Positions 34,606-42,852 of a stretch of DNA of 64,000 bases are shown piece after piece (positions within the stretch are counted from its first letter, which is position 1; each line of letters opens with the position of its first letter). Made by a program: the position numbers and the translations under genes. Source of the stretch: Bifidobacterium reuteri DSM 23975 (lineage in GTDB: Bacteria > Actinomycetota > Actinomycetes > Actinomycetales > Bifidobacteriaceae); assembly GCF_000741695.1 (NCBI RefSeq), contig NZ_JGZK01000002.1, positions 62,001 to 126,000 of the forward strand. The letters are read 5' to 3'. Under the pieces are notes generated by a model. It was given only the letters and a program-made list of their open reading frames with translations. It did not search any database and was not told the DNA's origin.

Positions 34606-36042
34606 TCACTCCATGCCGAGCACAGCGTCTTGTCCGCCGAGCACACGCCTGATCTCATGCCGAAAGACAACAATGGACACCAACGCCGAGGTGATGTCCG
34701 ATATCGGTTCGGCGACAAACACGCCAGTGACGCCCATGAACTGCGGCAATACGAACGCCAACGGAATCAGGAGGATGATTTTGCGCAGAATGGCCAAAAA
34801 CAGCGAAGGCTTGGCCAGACCCAGCCCCACCAAGGTGCATTGAACGCCACATTGGATACCGAAGATCCCCCATCCACACACGAACAGTGGCATCATCGAG
34901 CCGACGACGGCTATGATGCCAGCGTCAGCGGTGAACAACCTCGCGATCGTTTCCGGGATAATCGCGATGACCGTCACCATAGCGGACATCACCACAAGTA
35001 GCAGCCCGATGCCAAGACGGTACGCATGCCGCACACGTTTATGGTTCCGAGCTCCGTAGTTGTAGCTAATGATGGGCTGAACGCCTTGCTGCAGACCATT
35101 GTTCACCACATATATCAGCTGCATCGTGCTGGTGATGATGGTCATGGCGGCCACATAATCATCGCCACCCAACCGTTCCAGCTGCGTGTTGAACACCACG
35201 TTGATGGCACATTCCGTCAACTGCATCACAAACGGAGAAGCCCCTAAAGCCAGCACCGGCAGAATCGTCGCATCGACCTTAAACCACGTCGCGCGAAATC
35301 GTATGGCGCTACGCGATGAAGCCAGAAATGCCACGATCCATGAGGCAGAAAGGAATTGGGAGATGACGTTTGCCACAGCCGCGCCACGAACACCCATATC
35401 GAGCACGAAAATGAACACCGGGTCAAGAATCAGGCTCATGCCGGCACCAATCAGCACCGAGACCATCGCCACTTTCGCTTTACCTTGCGCCGAAATGAAC
35501 GAGTTGAGTCCCAGCGTCACCTGAACGAACACGGTACCCAGCAGATAAACCCCCAGGAATTCCGAGGCATACGGCAACGTATTGGCGCTGGCACCGAACG
35601 CATCCAGAATCGGCACTTTGCCGAACTCCAACAACACGGTGAGCGTCAGCGAAATCGCCACCAGCATTGCGGCACTCGTGCCGAGAATATGCTCGGCGGC
35701 ACGCACATCGCCTTTGCCCAAGGCGATAGACGCCAAGGGAGCACCACCTGACCCGACGAGCAACGCGAACGCCGCCACGGCGATAGTGATTGGGAAACAG
35801 ATGCCGATGCCCGCGATGGCCAGATCGCCCACTTCGGGGATATGTGCTATGAAGAGTCGATCGACGATCGTGTACAACGCGTTCGCAGCCTGCGCCACGA
35901 TCGCCGGCCCCGCCAAGGAGATCGCCAGCGGGACAATCGGCTTGGTCGCCAGATCCTTCTGAGCGTCCGTTCGGGCCTGCGGCTTCATCTGCGTCTGCGT
36001 TCGGACACACTCTTCCGCCGGAACGGCTGTCTGATCACTCAT
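34606..36042 (-). CDS. MATE-family multidrug/metabolite exporter
   Basis: A 478-residue, twelve-segment MATE transporter. Characteristic stretches are LAGPAIVAQAANALYTIVDRLFIAHIPEVG in the first helices, GSGGAPLASIALGKGD in helix 2-3 region, GLQQGVQPIISYNYGAR in the second half (the classical QGxxPxxxYNYGA motif) and GLGLAKPSLFLAILRKI near the end. It belongs to the MepA-like branch. The ATG at 36042 is preferred because GAGGT is correctly spaced from it and abuts the alternative ATG at 36048. Substrate unknown. It lies after the oligopeptide operon on the same strand but 145 bp away. Confidence 0.9.
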   Translation of the reverse strand: MSDQTAVPAEECVRTQTQMKPQARTDAQKDLATKPIVPLAISLAGPAIVAQAANALYTIVDRLFIAHIPEVGDLAIAGIGICFPITIAVAAFALLVGSGGAPLASIALGKGDVRAAEHILGTSAAMLVAISLTLTVLLEFGKVPILDAFGASANTLPYASEFLGVYLLGTVFVQVTLGLNSFISAQGKAKVAMVSVLIGAGMSLILDPVFIFVLDMGVRGAAVANVISQFLSASWIVAFLASSRSAIRFRATWFKVDATILPVLALGASPFVMQLTECAINVVFNTQLERLGGDDYVAAMTIITSTMQLIYVVNNGLQQGVQPIISYNYGARNHKRVRHAYRLGIGLLLVVMSAMVTVIAIIPETIARLFTADAGIIAVVGSMMPLFVCGWGIFGIQCGVQCTLVGLGLAKPSLFLAILRKIILLIPLAFVLPQFMGVTGVFVAEPISDITSALVSIVVFRHEIRRVLGGQDAVLGME

Positions 36043-36187
36043 CGGCATACCTCAAAAGCTTGGAATAACGATCGAATCATAAGCTGGAATCGCGAGGGAA
36101 TCGAACCGCGGTTTGCCTCCAAGCACCACTGCCAACTGCCGCATTGGCTGCCTGGTCTGACTCCCGGTTTAATCATACGAACAACGA

Positions 36188-37195
36188 CTATAGCGAGGCG
36201 GCGGCGATGAGCTGCCGGGTGTAGTCGGACTGAGGGTCGCCGAGTACAGCCGCCGTAGGTCCGGATTCGACCACGCGGCCTTCGTTCAGCACGACGATGC
36301 GGTCGGCGATATGCTGCACGACGCCCAGATCGTGGGAGACCATGATGATCGCGGGCCTGACAGGCTCGCCGGTCGCTGAATCGATGGCCCGTGAACCCTC
36401 ACCGGAGAGGATTGACTGGAAGGTCTCGAGGATCCGCACGCGCGCTGCCACGTCGATGGCGCTCATCGGCTCGTCGGCCAGGATGACGCGCGGTTCGTTG
36501 ACGATGGCGCGGGCGATGGCGACGCGCTGGGCCTGCCCGCCGGACAGGTCGCATGGGTAGCGTCCGAGGAACATGCGCGGGTCAAGGCCTACGCGGGCCA
36601 GCGCCTGTACGGTCTTGCCCTCCACCTCGTCGGCTGCGAAGCCCAATGCCCGCCGGCGCAGCCACAACGGTTCGGACACCGACCGCTCGACCGTCCAACG
36701 CGGGTCGAGCGAACCGTACGGGTCCTGAAACACGATGGACGACTCGGCGCGCAAGGCCTTCATGCCCGCCGAGCCCCGGTTCACCTCGGCACCTCGATAC
36801 ATAATCTCGCCGGAATCCGCAGCACCTAATCCCAGCATGATGCGGGTGAGCGTGGTCTTGCCCGACCCGGATGCTCCGATCACCGCCAGGCACTCCCCCG
36901 CATGCACGTCGGCGGACACGTCGAACAGCACCTGGCGCCTGGCCGCCCGACCAAGCCCGAACAGCCCACCGCCGAACAATCCCCGATGCATGTCGCGTAA
37001 GGCAAAGGAGGCATTAACCCCTTGCGCGGACAGCAGCAGCGCACCATGACGGGCCTCATACCGTGCCGATGCAGACGAGTCGGATGACATAGACGATGCA
37101 TACGGAGCATGAGACAGCCCCGAGCCACCCCGGTCCTCTGTACTGCCCGGATTCCCCGCTTCGGAATGGGGGTTAATTGTTGATGCGTCACTCAT
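36188..37195 (-). CDS. dppF: Oligopeptide/dipeptide ABC transporter ATP-binding protein (DppF-like)
   Basis: A 335-residue importer ATPase with Walker A GASGSGKTT, Q-loop SIVFQDPYGSLDPRW (the FQDPYxSLDPR form diagnostic of Opp/Dpp F subunits), signature LSGGQAQR, Walker B VILADEP and switch His in MVSHD. An unusual N-terminal extension of about 55 Ser/Gly/His-rich residues precedes the domain, and the stretch GLFGGGLFGLGRAARRQ is inserted near the first strand. It overlaps the end of the DppD-like gene by 8 bp and is the last gene of the operon starting at 41886. The final C-terminal peptide-family extension is short. Confidence 0.9.
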   Translation of the reverse strand: MSDASTINPHSEAGNPGSTEDRGGSGLSHAPYASSMSSDSSASARYEARHGALLLSAQGVNASFALRDMHRGLFGGGLFGLGRAARRQVLFDVSADVHAGECLAVIGASGSGKTTLTRIMLGLGAADSGEIMYRGAEVNRGSAGMKALRAESSIVFQDPYGSLDPRWTVERSVSEPLWLRRRALGFAADEVEGKTVQALARVGLDPRMFLGRYPCDLSGGQAQRVAIARAIVNEPRVILADEPMSAIDVAARVRILETFQSILSGEGSRAIDSATGEPVRPAIIMVSHDLGVVQHIADRIVVLNEGRVVESGPTAAVLGDPQSDYTRQLIAAASL

Positions 37196-38009
37196 CGGAC
37201 CGCTCCTTGGATTCCCCGGGTTCCTTGGCTTCCCCGACTCCGGCGTGCAACGTCAGGCTCCGCGCGGCACCAACCAGCCGCCGCGTCTCGGCTGTGGCAG
37301 GAGCAGCGAGTAGGTCGACCGTATTCCCCGACTCCACGATACGCCCGGCATCCAACACGTAGCACCGTGTGGTGGCGCGCGCCAGCACCGAGAAATCATG
37401 GGTGATGAACAGCATCGCAGCGCCGGCATCGTCCACCAGCGAGGTGAGCAGGTCCACGATCTGCCGCTGCGTGATGGAGTCAAGCGCCGTGGTCGGCTCG
37501 TCGGCGATGATGAATCGCGGCGAAGTGATGAGCGCCGTGGCGATACCCACGCGCTGCTGCTGTCCGCCGGACAGTTCATGAGGGTATTTGCCGTACGCCT
37601 CCCCCGGCAGGCCGACCTTGCCGAGCATGGCGCGCACGCGCTCGGCCCGTTCGGCCCGCGTGAGATCGTAGTGTAACCGGAGAGGAAGCGCGACCTGCTG
37701 TCCGACGGTCATCACCGGATTCAAGGCGGCGGCCGGGTTCTGGAACACCGTGCCCACGTATCGGCCGCGAAGGTCGGCGAGCGCGCGTTCGGAGGCACCC
37801 AGCACCTCCACGCCTCCCATGCTCACCGAACCGGTAGGTTCGGCATTCACGGGCAGCAGGCCGAGCATGGCCTTGGAGATCATCGATTTGCCGGAGCCCG
37901 ATGAACCGATCAGCCCCACACGCTCGCCATCGACGATCCGCAGATCCACATCAGAGATGATGCGGCTGCCACCGATGGTGACGCAAAGACCACGAACATC
38001 AACGCCCAT
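37188..38009 (-). CDS. dppD: Oligopeptide/dipeptide ABC transporter ATP-binding protein (DppD-like)
   Basis: A 273-residue ATPase with Walker A GSSGSGKSM, Q-loop GTVFQNPAAALNPVMTVG, signature LSGGQQQR, Walker B FIIADEPTTALD and switch His in FITHDFSVLAR. The start at 38009 gives the expected MGVDVRGLCVTIGG opening; longer in-frame starts read into the upstream permease gene. It overlaps the permease by 11 bp and DppF by 8 bp. It is shorter than typical DppD (about 320) because the C-terminal Cys-rich extension is missing. Confidence 0.9.
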   Translation of the reverse strand: MGVDVRGLCVTIGGSRIISDVDLRIVDGERVGLIGSSGSGKSMISKAMLGLLPVNAEPTGSVSMGGVEVLGASERALADLRGRYVGTVFQNPAAALNPVMTVGQQVALPLRLHYDLTRAERAERVRAMLGKVGLPGEAYGKYPHELSGGQQQRVGIATALITSPRFIIADEPTTALDSITQRQIVDLLTSLVDDAGAAMLFITHDFSVLARATTRCYVLDAGRIVESGNTVDLLAAPATAETRRLVGAARSLTLHAGVGEAKEPGESKERSDE

Positions 38010-39027
38010 CGTATGCCTCCCCGCCGTTATGCTCACCGCCGCGAATCGCAACAGCAGCCGCGTTCCCAGCGTGGTTCTCCGTGGTTTCACATGACTGAGA
38101 TGCCTCGACCACCTTATCCGTTTCGAAAATGCCATTGGGCATGCAGCCCCGGCCGGCCTTGCCGTCCCCTTCCTCAACCCGACGCAACGCGGGATTGGCT
38201 ACGGGATCGATGGCGTCACGCAGCACGTCGCCGAACACGTTCAGCGCCACGACCACCACAGTGACGATGAGACCGGGCCACAGCACGGTCAGCGGAAATA
38301 CATTGATGAGCTTGACCGAGGTGGCCAGCGAATGCCCCCAGCTCGGCACGCCGGAGGGCACGCCGATGCCAAGATATGTGAGCCCCGATTCGGCAAGTAC
38401 CGCCGTGCCGGCGGACAAGGAAAGCTGCACGGCAAGCACCGGCAGGATGTTGGGGATGATGTGGCTGACCAGCACCCGCCATCCGCCGGCCCCGTTCGAC
38501 AAAGCCGATTCCACATAGGACGAACGAGCGGCGAGCAACGCGGCAGGCCGCGCGATTCGCGCCAGATTGAGCCCGTACCCGAATCCGCAGGCGATGACGA
38601 CCACCACGATCGAAGCACCTAACGGCACAGCCAGAATCAAGGCCACAAGCACTGTGGGAATGGAAATCAGCGCATCCACCAGCACGACGGCGACACTGGA
38701 AAGCGCTGCGCTACGGGCCACCATTGCGGCGACCAATGCGAGGCCCCACACGGCACAAAGCGCCACAGTGAGCAGCACGATAAGCAGATTCGTGAGCGAG
38801 CCGGCCATCAGCCAGCTGAACACATCCGCCCCGGTGCCATCAGTGCCGAGCCAATGGTCGGCGGACGGCCTGGCCCACACATGGTAGCCGTCCGTGACCC
38901 ATAACGACTGAGGCGTCCATACCAGGGAGACGAGCGCCACGACTACCCACAGAGCCAGAACGATCAGCGCGAACCTGCCTTCCGCGCGACGCCAGATGGA
39001 GCGCAGTACGATGCTCAGCCCGCTCAT
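37999..39027 (-). CDS. dppC: Oligopeptide/dipeptide ABC transporter permease (DppC-like)
   Basis: A 342-residue permease with about six membrane segments. It starts MSGLSIVLRSIWRRAEGR, has the DppC-type HWLGTDGTGADVFSWLMAG segment, and the EAA-like VESALSNGAGGWRVLVSHIIPNILPVLAVQ loop for ATPase docking. The C-terminal GDVLRDAIDPVANPALRRVEEGD is typical, but a further 45-residue hydrophilic tail is unusual. The start at 39027 overlaps the stop of dppB (ATGA). Confidence 0.9.
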   Translation of the reverse strand: MSGLSIVLRSIWRRAEGRFALIVLALWVVVALVSLVWTPQSLWVTDGYHVWARPSADHWLGTDGTGADVFSWLMAGSLTNLLIVLLTVALCAVWGLALVAAMVARSAALSSVAVVLVDALISIPTVLVALILAVPLGASIVVVVIACGFGYGLNLARIARPAALLAARSSYVESALSNGAGGWRVLVSHIIPNILPVLAVQLSLSAGTAVLAESGLTYLGIGVPSGVPSWGHSLATSVKLINVFPLTVLWPGLIVTVVVVALNVFGDVLRDAIDPVANPALRRVEEGDGKAGRGCMPNGIFETDKVVEASQSCETTENHAGNAAAVAIRGGEHNGGEAYDGR

Positions 39028-40001
39028 TGACTCACCTCCGAAAGGCTTGTGGCGGTTTTCATGCGAGGGTCGAGGACACGGTGCAGCACATCCACAATCA
39101 GGCCTATTCCCAAGAAGAACGCGGCAAGCAGGAACAGCTCGCTCTGCACGGCGATCAAGTCGCGGTTGCCTACATCCGTGACCAGACCATTGCCGATGCC
39201 GGGCAGGGCGAACAGGTTTTCGATGACCATCACACCGGTGATCATCGAGGCGAACGTGAGCCCGATCACCGAGACCAATTGCGGAGTCGCAAGCCGCAAG
39301 CCCACGCGCAATACCGCCTGCGTACGTGTCATGCCGCAGGAACGGGCCATGTCGACGTATCCGGAATCCGCGAATCCTCCCAATGCGGCGCGCGTGTACC
39401 GCATGATGGAAGCCCCCACGATGATGCCTACGGACAGTGCCGGCAGTACCAGCGAAAGCAGCGCGCGACCGGGCATCGCCCAACCATCGAGCGGGAATCC
39501 CTGCGAGGGCAGGATGCCGATCAATCCCACGCCGCGCCCGAACAGCAGAATCAGCAGCAGGCCGCCCCACAATGCGGGAATCGCGCCGCCGATGATCGAC
39601 ATCATATGGAACAGCGCCCGCACACGGGCCGAACGGGCCAGCACAGCCGCGCAACCGAGCGGCAGTCCTATGGCGAGAGCTATCAACAGTCCCACGATGA
39701 TCAGCGGAAAGGTGATGGCGGCGCGCGAGGCGACCAGCGCAGTCACCGAGCGACCGGTAAGGATCGACGTGCCGAAGTCGCCGCGCACCAAAGCACCCAT
39801 CCAATCACCGTACTGCTCGACCAACGACCTGTTCAGCCCGAGCTGCTCGCGCAGCTGAGCCACACGTGCGGGCGAGGCGTTGACGCCCGCCATCACGGAG
39901 GCCACATCACCCGGCAGGATGCGCAGCGCGGCAAAGATCACGATGGACAATCCGAACAACGCCACGACGAACAGCGCCAGACGGTGAATCACGAACCGCA
40001 T
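39024..40001 (-). CDS. dppB: Oligopeptide/dipeptide ABC transporter permease (DppB-like)
   Basis: A 325-residue permease beginning MRFVIHRLALFVVALFGLSI, the conserved DppB N-terminus, with RILPGDVASVMAG before the extracellular loop. The EAA-type loop is DMARSCGMTRTQAVLRVGLR, and VIENLFALPGIGNGLVTDVGNRDL is the family's last conserved block. AAGGAAAGGAG precedes the ATG. It overlaps dppC by 4 bp and follows the binding-protein gene after 205 bp that contain a 12-bp tandem repeat. Confidence 0.92.
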   Translation of the reverse strand: MRFVIHRLALFVVALFGLSIVIFAALRILPGDVASVMAGVNASPARVAQLREQLGLNRSLVEQYGDWMGALVRGDFGTSILTGRSVTALVASRAAITFPLIIVGLLIALAIGLPLGCAAVLARSARVRALFHMMSIIGGAIPALWGGLLLILLFGRGVGLIGILPSQGFPLDGWAMPGRALLSLVLPALSVGIIVGASIMRYTRAALGGFADSGYVDMARSCGMTRTQAVLRVGLRLATPQLVSVIGLTFASMITGVMVIENLFALPGIGNGLVTDVGNRDLIAVQSELFLLAAFFLGIGLIVDVLHRVLDPRMKTATSLSEVSQ

Positions 40002-40052
40002 CGCCAGTCTCCTTTCCTTGGCATTCGGATGATTTCGGAGATCTTCTCAGTT

Positions 40053-40124
40053 ACCTTTGGTGATACCTTTAGTGATACCTTTGGTGATACCTATGGTGAT
40101 ACCTATGGTGACATCTATGGTGAC
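40053..40124. repeat. 12-bp tandem repeat, six units, inside the dpp operon
   Basis: GGTGAT/GGTGAC starts at 40059, 40071 (AGTGAT), 40083, 40095, 40107 and 40119, exactly every 12 bp, with ACCTTT/ACCTAT between. No minus-strand frame runs through it as part of a gene. It is in the transcript between the binding-protein and permease genes. Confidence 0.95.
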
Positions 40125-40200
40125 GGCTCCCCTCGGTCGCTTCGCGACAGCTCCCATCGCGACAGCCCCCATCGGAGAGAGGAGCCGAGGTTTTCGCGAG
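40125..40200. repeat. Dispersed GTCAGC-hairpin element, copy 3 (variant)
   Basis: CGGCTCCCCTCGGTCGCTTC is followed by GCGACAGCTCCCATCGCGAC and closed by GAGAGGAGCCGAGG, which pairs with the start. It forms one long imperfect hairpin directly after the binding-protein stop. Confidence 0.7.
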
Positions 40201-40206
40201 CCGCGG

Positions 40207-41886
40207 CTACTTGGTGTACGTCACGTCGTACAGCGGCATCACCGTCTGATTCAGGTCGAACGGGAAGCCTTCGACCCCTTTGGCGGTGGCGGTGGTGACA
40301 CGGTAGTTGAACAGCCAGTCGGCCGGGGCGTCCTCGGAGATGAGCTTCGCGGCCTCGGCGAACTTGGCGTCGCGCTCCTTGTCGGAGGTGGCGGCCACGC
40401 CCTCGTTGTACAGCTTCTGCACGTCCTTGTTGTCGTAGCCGAAGTAGTAGGTCGGATCGGCCCAGGAATAGAAGTCGTGGCTTTCGTTGTGGTCCACGAG
40501 CGAGATGTCGAAGTCGTGGTTGGTGTACACGTCCTGAAGCCAGGTGGAGAACTCCACCACATTCACCTTGAGGTCGATGCCGATGGGCTTCAGCTGCGAG
40601 CGCAGCTGGTCGCCGAGCTCGGTGCCGTAGATGTTCGCATAGGTCAAGCTCAGTTCGAGCGGCTTATCGGTGGAATAGCCGGCCTCGGCCATCAATGACT
40701 TGGCCTTGGCCTGATCGTACGGGTAGAGGCCGGTCAGGTCCTCGTATCCGGGGTCGAGGGACGGGATCGGGCCGCCGAGCGCCTTGTCAGCGCCGCCGCG
40801 TGAGGCGATGATCTCCTTGTGGTTGATCGCGTAGCGGATGGCCTGGCGAATGCGCTTGTCGGCAAGCTTGGAGCCGGAGGCGTTGTTGAAGGCGAGCACG
40901 TACTTGTCGGTGCCGTTGCCCGCCTTGACCGTGTATTTGTCCGGATCGGACGCGAACGGCTCGGCCAGGGTCTCGGTGATCGGGGCGAGCACCTGCACGT
41001 CGCCGGATTTGAGGGCGTTAACCGCAGCATTGTCGTCGGCCAGGTAATTGATGACCACCGTGGGCGTCTTGGCCTTGTTATTGCCCCAGTACTTCTCGTT
41101 GGCCTTGAGGGTGATCGAGCTGTTCTCGACGAACTTGGACACGGTGTACGGGCCGGAGCCGATGGCCTGGGTCTTGAGGTCGTACTTGGCGTCCTTGTCG
41201 AACACCAGACCCGCGCGGCCGGTCAGCGTCCACAGCAGGTTGGAGTTCGGGGTCTTCAGGGTCATGACTACGGTGTCGGCGTCCTTGGCCTCGACCTTGA
41301 TCACGGCGGCGAGCGCCTCGGCGTCATGATACTGCTTGGCGATGAGCTCGTTGATGGACCAGGCCACATCCTCGGCATCCAGCTTGTCGCCGTTGGAGAA
41401 GGTCATGTTCTTGTTGAGGTGGAAGGTGTAGGTCAGGCCGTCCTTGGATTCCTCCCAGCTGGAGGCGATGGCGGGGGCCACCTGGTTCTTGGAGTCGCGC
41501 GCCACGATGCCTTCGTACACGTTGCCGATGAGCACCTGGTCAAGCGCGGAGCCAGCGGTGGTGCGGATGTCGAGGTTGGTGGGGGCGAGCTTGAGGCCGA
41601 CGGTCACGCTGTCGGCATATTTGGCGCCGGATGCGCCGGATGTGTCCGTCTGCCCTTCGTCGTTCGCGGAAAAGGCGAACGTGACGCCCACGACGACCGC
41701 GATCGCCGCGATGACTGCAATCAGGGAGATCAGCCACCACTTGGGACCGTTCTTCTTCGGGTTCTTCGCTCGTGCGGCGAGGCTGGCGTCCGTGGTCGCC
41801 GCAGTCGTGGATTCGGTACCGTTCGCTCCGGTTGCGCCGCTGCCGGCGTGCGCACCATTATCTTGTGCACCATTGTCTTGTGACAT
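40207..41886 (-). CDS. dppA: Oligopeptide/dipeptide ABC transporter substrate-binding protein, membrane-anchored
   Basis: A 559-residue SBP family 5 protein. The mature part has SVTVGLKLAPTNLDIRTTAG, WEESKDGLTYTFHLNKNMTF, NALKSGDVQVLAPI and KRIRQAIRYAINHKEII, all standard for this family. Instead of a lipoprotein signal it has a long cytoplasmic tail (about 1-45) and one membrane segment (WWLISLIAVIAAIAVVVGVTFAF, about 50-72); there is no lipobox Cys, so it is tethered by the segment itself. The tail starts with a duplicated QDNGA. AGAGGAA precedes the ATG at 41886. First gene of the operon, which runs through both permeases and both ATPases. Confidence 0.88.
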   Translation of the reverse strand: MSQDNGAQDNGAHAGSGATGANGTESTTAATTDASLAARAKNPKKNGPKWWLISLIAVIAAIAVVVGVTFAFSANDEGQTDTSGASGAKYADSVTVGLKLAPTNLDIRTTAGSALDQVLIGNVYEGIVARDSKNQVAPAIASSWEESKDGLTYTFHLNKNMTFSNGDKLDAEDVAWSINELIAKQYHDAEALAAVIKVEAKDADTVVMTLKTPNSNLLWTLTGRAGLVFDKDAKYDLKTQAIGSGPYTVSKFVENSSITLKANEKYWGNNKAKTPTVVINYLADDNAAVNALKSGDVQVLAPITETLAEPFASDPDKYTVKAGNGTDKYVLAFNNASGSKLADKRIRQAIRYAINHKEIIASRGGADKALGGPIPSLDPGYEDLTGLYPYDQAKAKSLMAEAGYSTDKPLELSLTYANIYGTELGDQLRSQLKPIGIDLKVNVVEFSTWLQDVYTNHDFDISLVDHNESHDFYSWADPTYYFGYDNKDVQKLYNEGVAATSDKERDAKFAEAAKLISEDAPADWLFNYRVTTATAKGVEGFPFDLNQTVMPLYDVTYTK

Positions 41887-42054
41887 GGGTATTCCTCTGT
41901 GATTCTTGATATTCAATATGCACTATGCATGGTTATGAACATATGCAGTTCCAATAAGCCGGTTGGCCGCCCAGTCGGGTCGACCACCGCTGCCCCATCA
42001 TAGACGCGGGAGTAGAATAACCCTTGAAATCCATCTCGACGTTGGAGGGTTATC

Positions 42055-42834
42055 ATGCTGGTGGCCGTCGATATCGGCAACACGAACATCGTCATCGGTT
42101 TTTTGGATGGCAAGTCGGGCAATACGAATGTGGGCACGTACCGCATTACGTCGAAAGCAAATCACACGTCTGACGAATACGGGCTGTTCCTCACGGAATT
42201 CCTGCATATGAGCGGATTCACCCCGGATGATGTGGATGATGTAATCATCTGTTCGGTGGTGCCGAAGGTGATGCATTCCTTCCGCTCCTCAATCATCAAG
42301 TTCTTCGGACTCGATCCCATGGTGATAGGCCCCGGCGTCAAGACCGGCATGAATGTGCGCGTGGACGACCCGAAGTCCCTGGGTGCCGACATCCTGGCCG
42401 ACTGCGCGGGCGCCTACAACGAATATGGCGGCCCGGTACTGGTGGCCGATTTCGGTACGGCGACCACATTCACCCATGTGGACGCCAACGGCGTGATCGA
42501 TGCCGGCGTAATCACCACCGGCATCCGGACCGGTGCCGCGGCCCTGTGGGGCGACACCGCGCAACTGCCGGAGGTGGAGATCACCCGACCGACCACGATC
42601 CTCGGCACCAACACCAAAGTGTGCATGCAGGCGGGACTGTATTACACGTTCCTGGGCGGCGTGGAGCGCACCATCGAGCAGTTCCGCAAGGAGCTCGGCG
42701 GCGAGGACTTCACGGTGATCGCCACCGGCGGTCTCGGGCGCGTGTTCGAGGGCGACACCGATGAGATCGACGTCTACGACCCCGATCTCATCTTCAAGGG
42801 CATGGCGCATATCTACGCACGCAACATGCGGTAG
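42055..42834 (+). CDS. coaX: Type III pantothenate kinase
   Basis: A 259-residue CoaX kinase of the ASKHA fold that phosphorylates pantothenate, the first step of coenzyme A synthesis. The phosphate-binding loop is MLVAVDIGNTNIVIG, the catalytic Asp region is KSLGADILADCAGAY, the second phosphate loop is VADFGTATTFTHVDANG, and GVITTGIRTGAAALWGDTAQLP matches the family's substrate-binding segment. GGAGGG is six bases before the ATG. It is convergent with the binding-protein gene at 42853, with 18 bp between stops. Confidence 0.95.
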   Translation: MLVAVDIGNTNIVIGFLDGKSGNTNVGTYRITSKANHTSDEYGLFLTEFLHMSGFTPDDVDDVIICSVVPKVMHSFRSSIIKFFGLDPMVIGPGVKTGMNVRVDDPKSLGADILADCAGAYNEYGGPVLVADFGTATTFTHVDANGVIDAGVITTGIRTGAAALWGDTAQLPEVEITRPTTILGTNTKVCMQAGLYYTFLGGVERTIEQFRKELGGEDFTVIATGGLGRVFEGDTDEIDVYDPDLIFKGMAHIYARNMR

Positions 42835-42852
42835 TGGGTTAGGCTATGTTGT

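Noticed and set aside
34081..34718. Short overlapping open frames on both strands within the period-95 array
   Set aside because: They arise from the repeat itself, occur in several shifted copies and have no ribosome-binding sequence or family similarity.
37999..39804. 601-codon reading of the DppC-like gene
   Set aside because: The first 259 codons are an out-of-frame shadow of dppB; the real start is at 39027 with a 4-bp overlap.
39027..40298. Plus-strand open frame containing TFGDTF-type repeats
   Set aside because: It is antisense to dppB and the 12-bp repeat makes the apparent protein repeat; no start signal or domain supports it.
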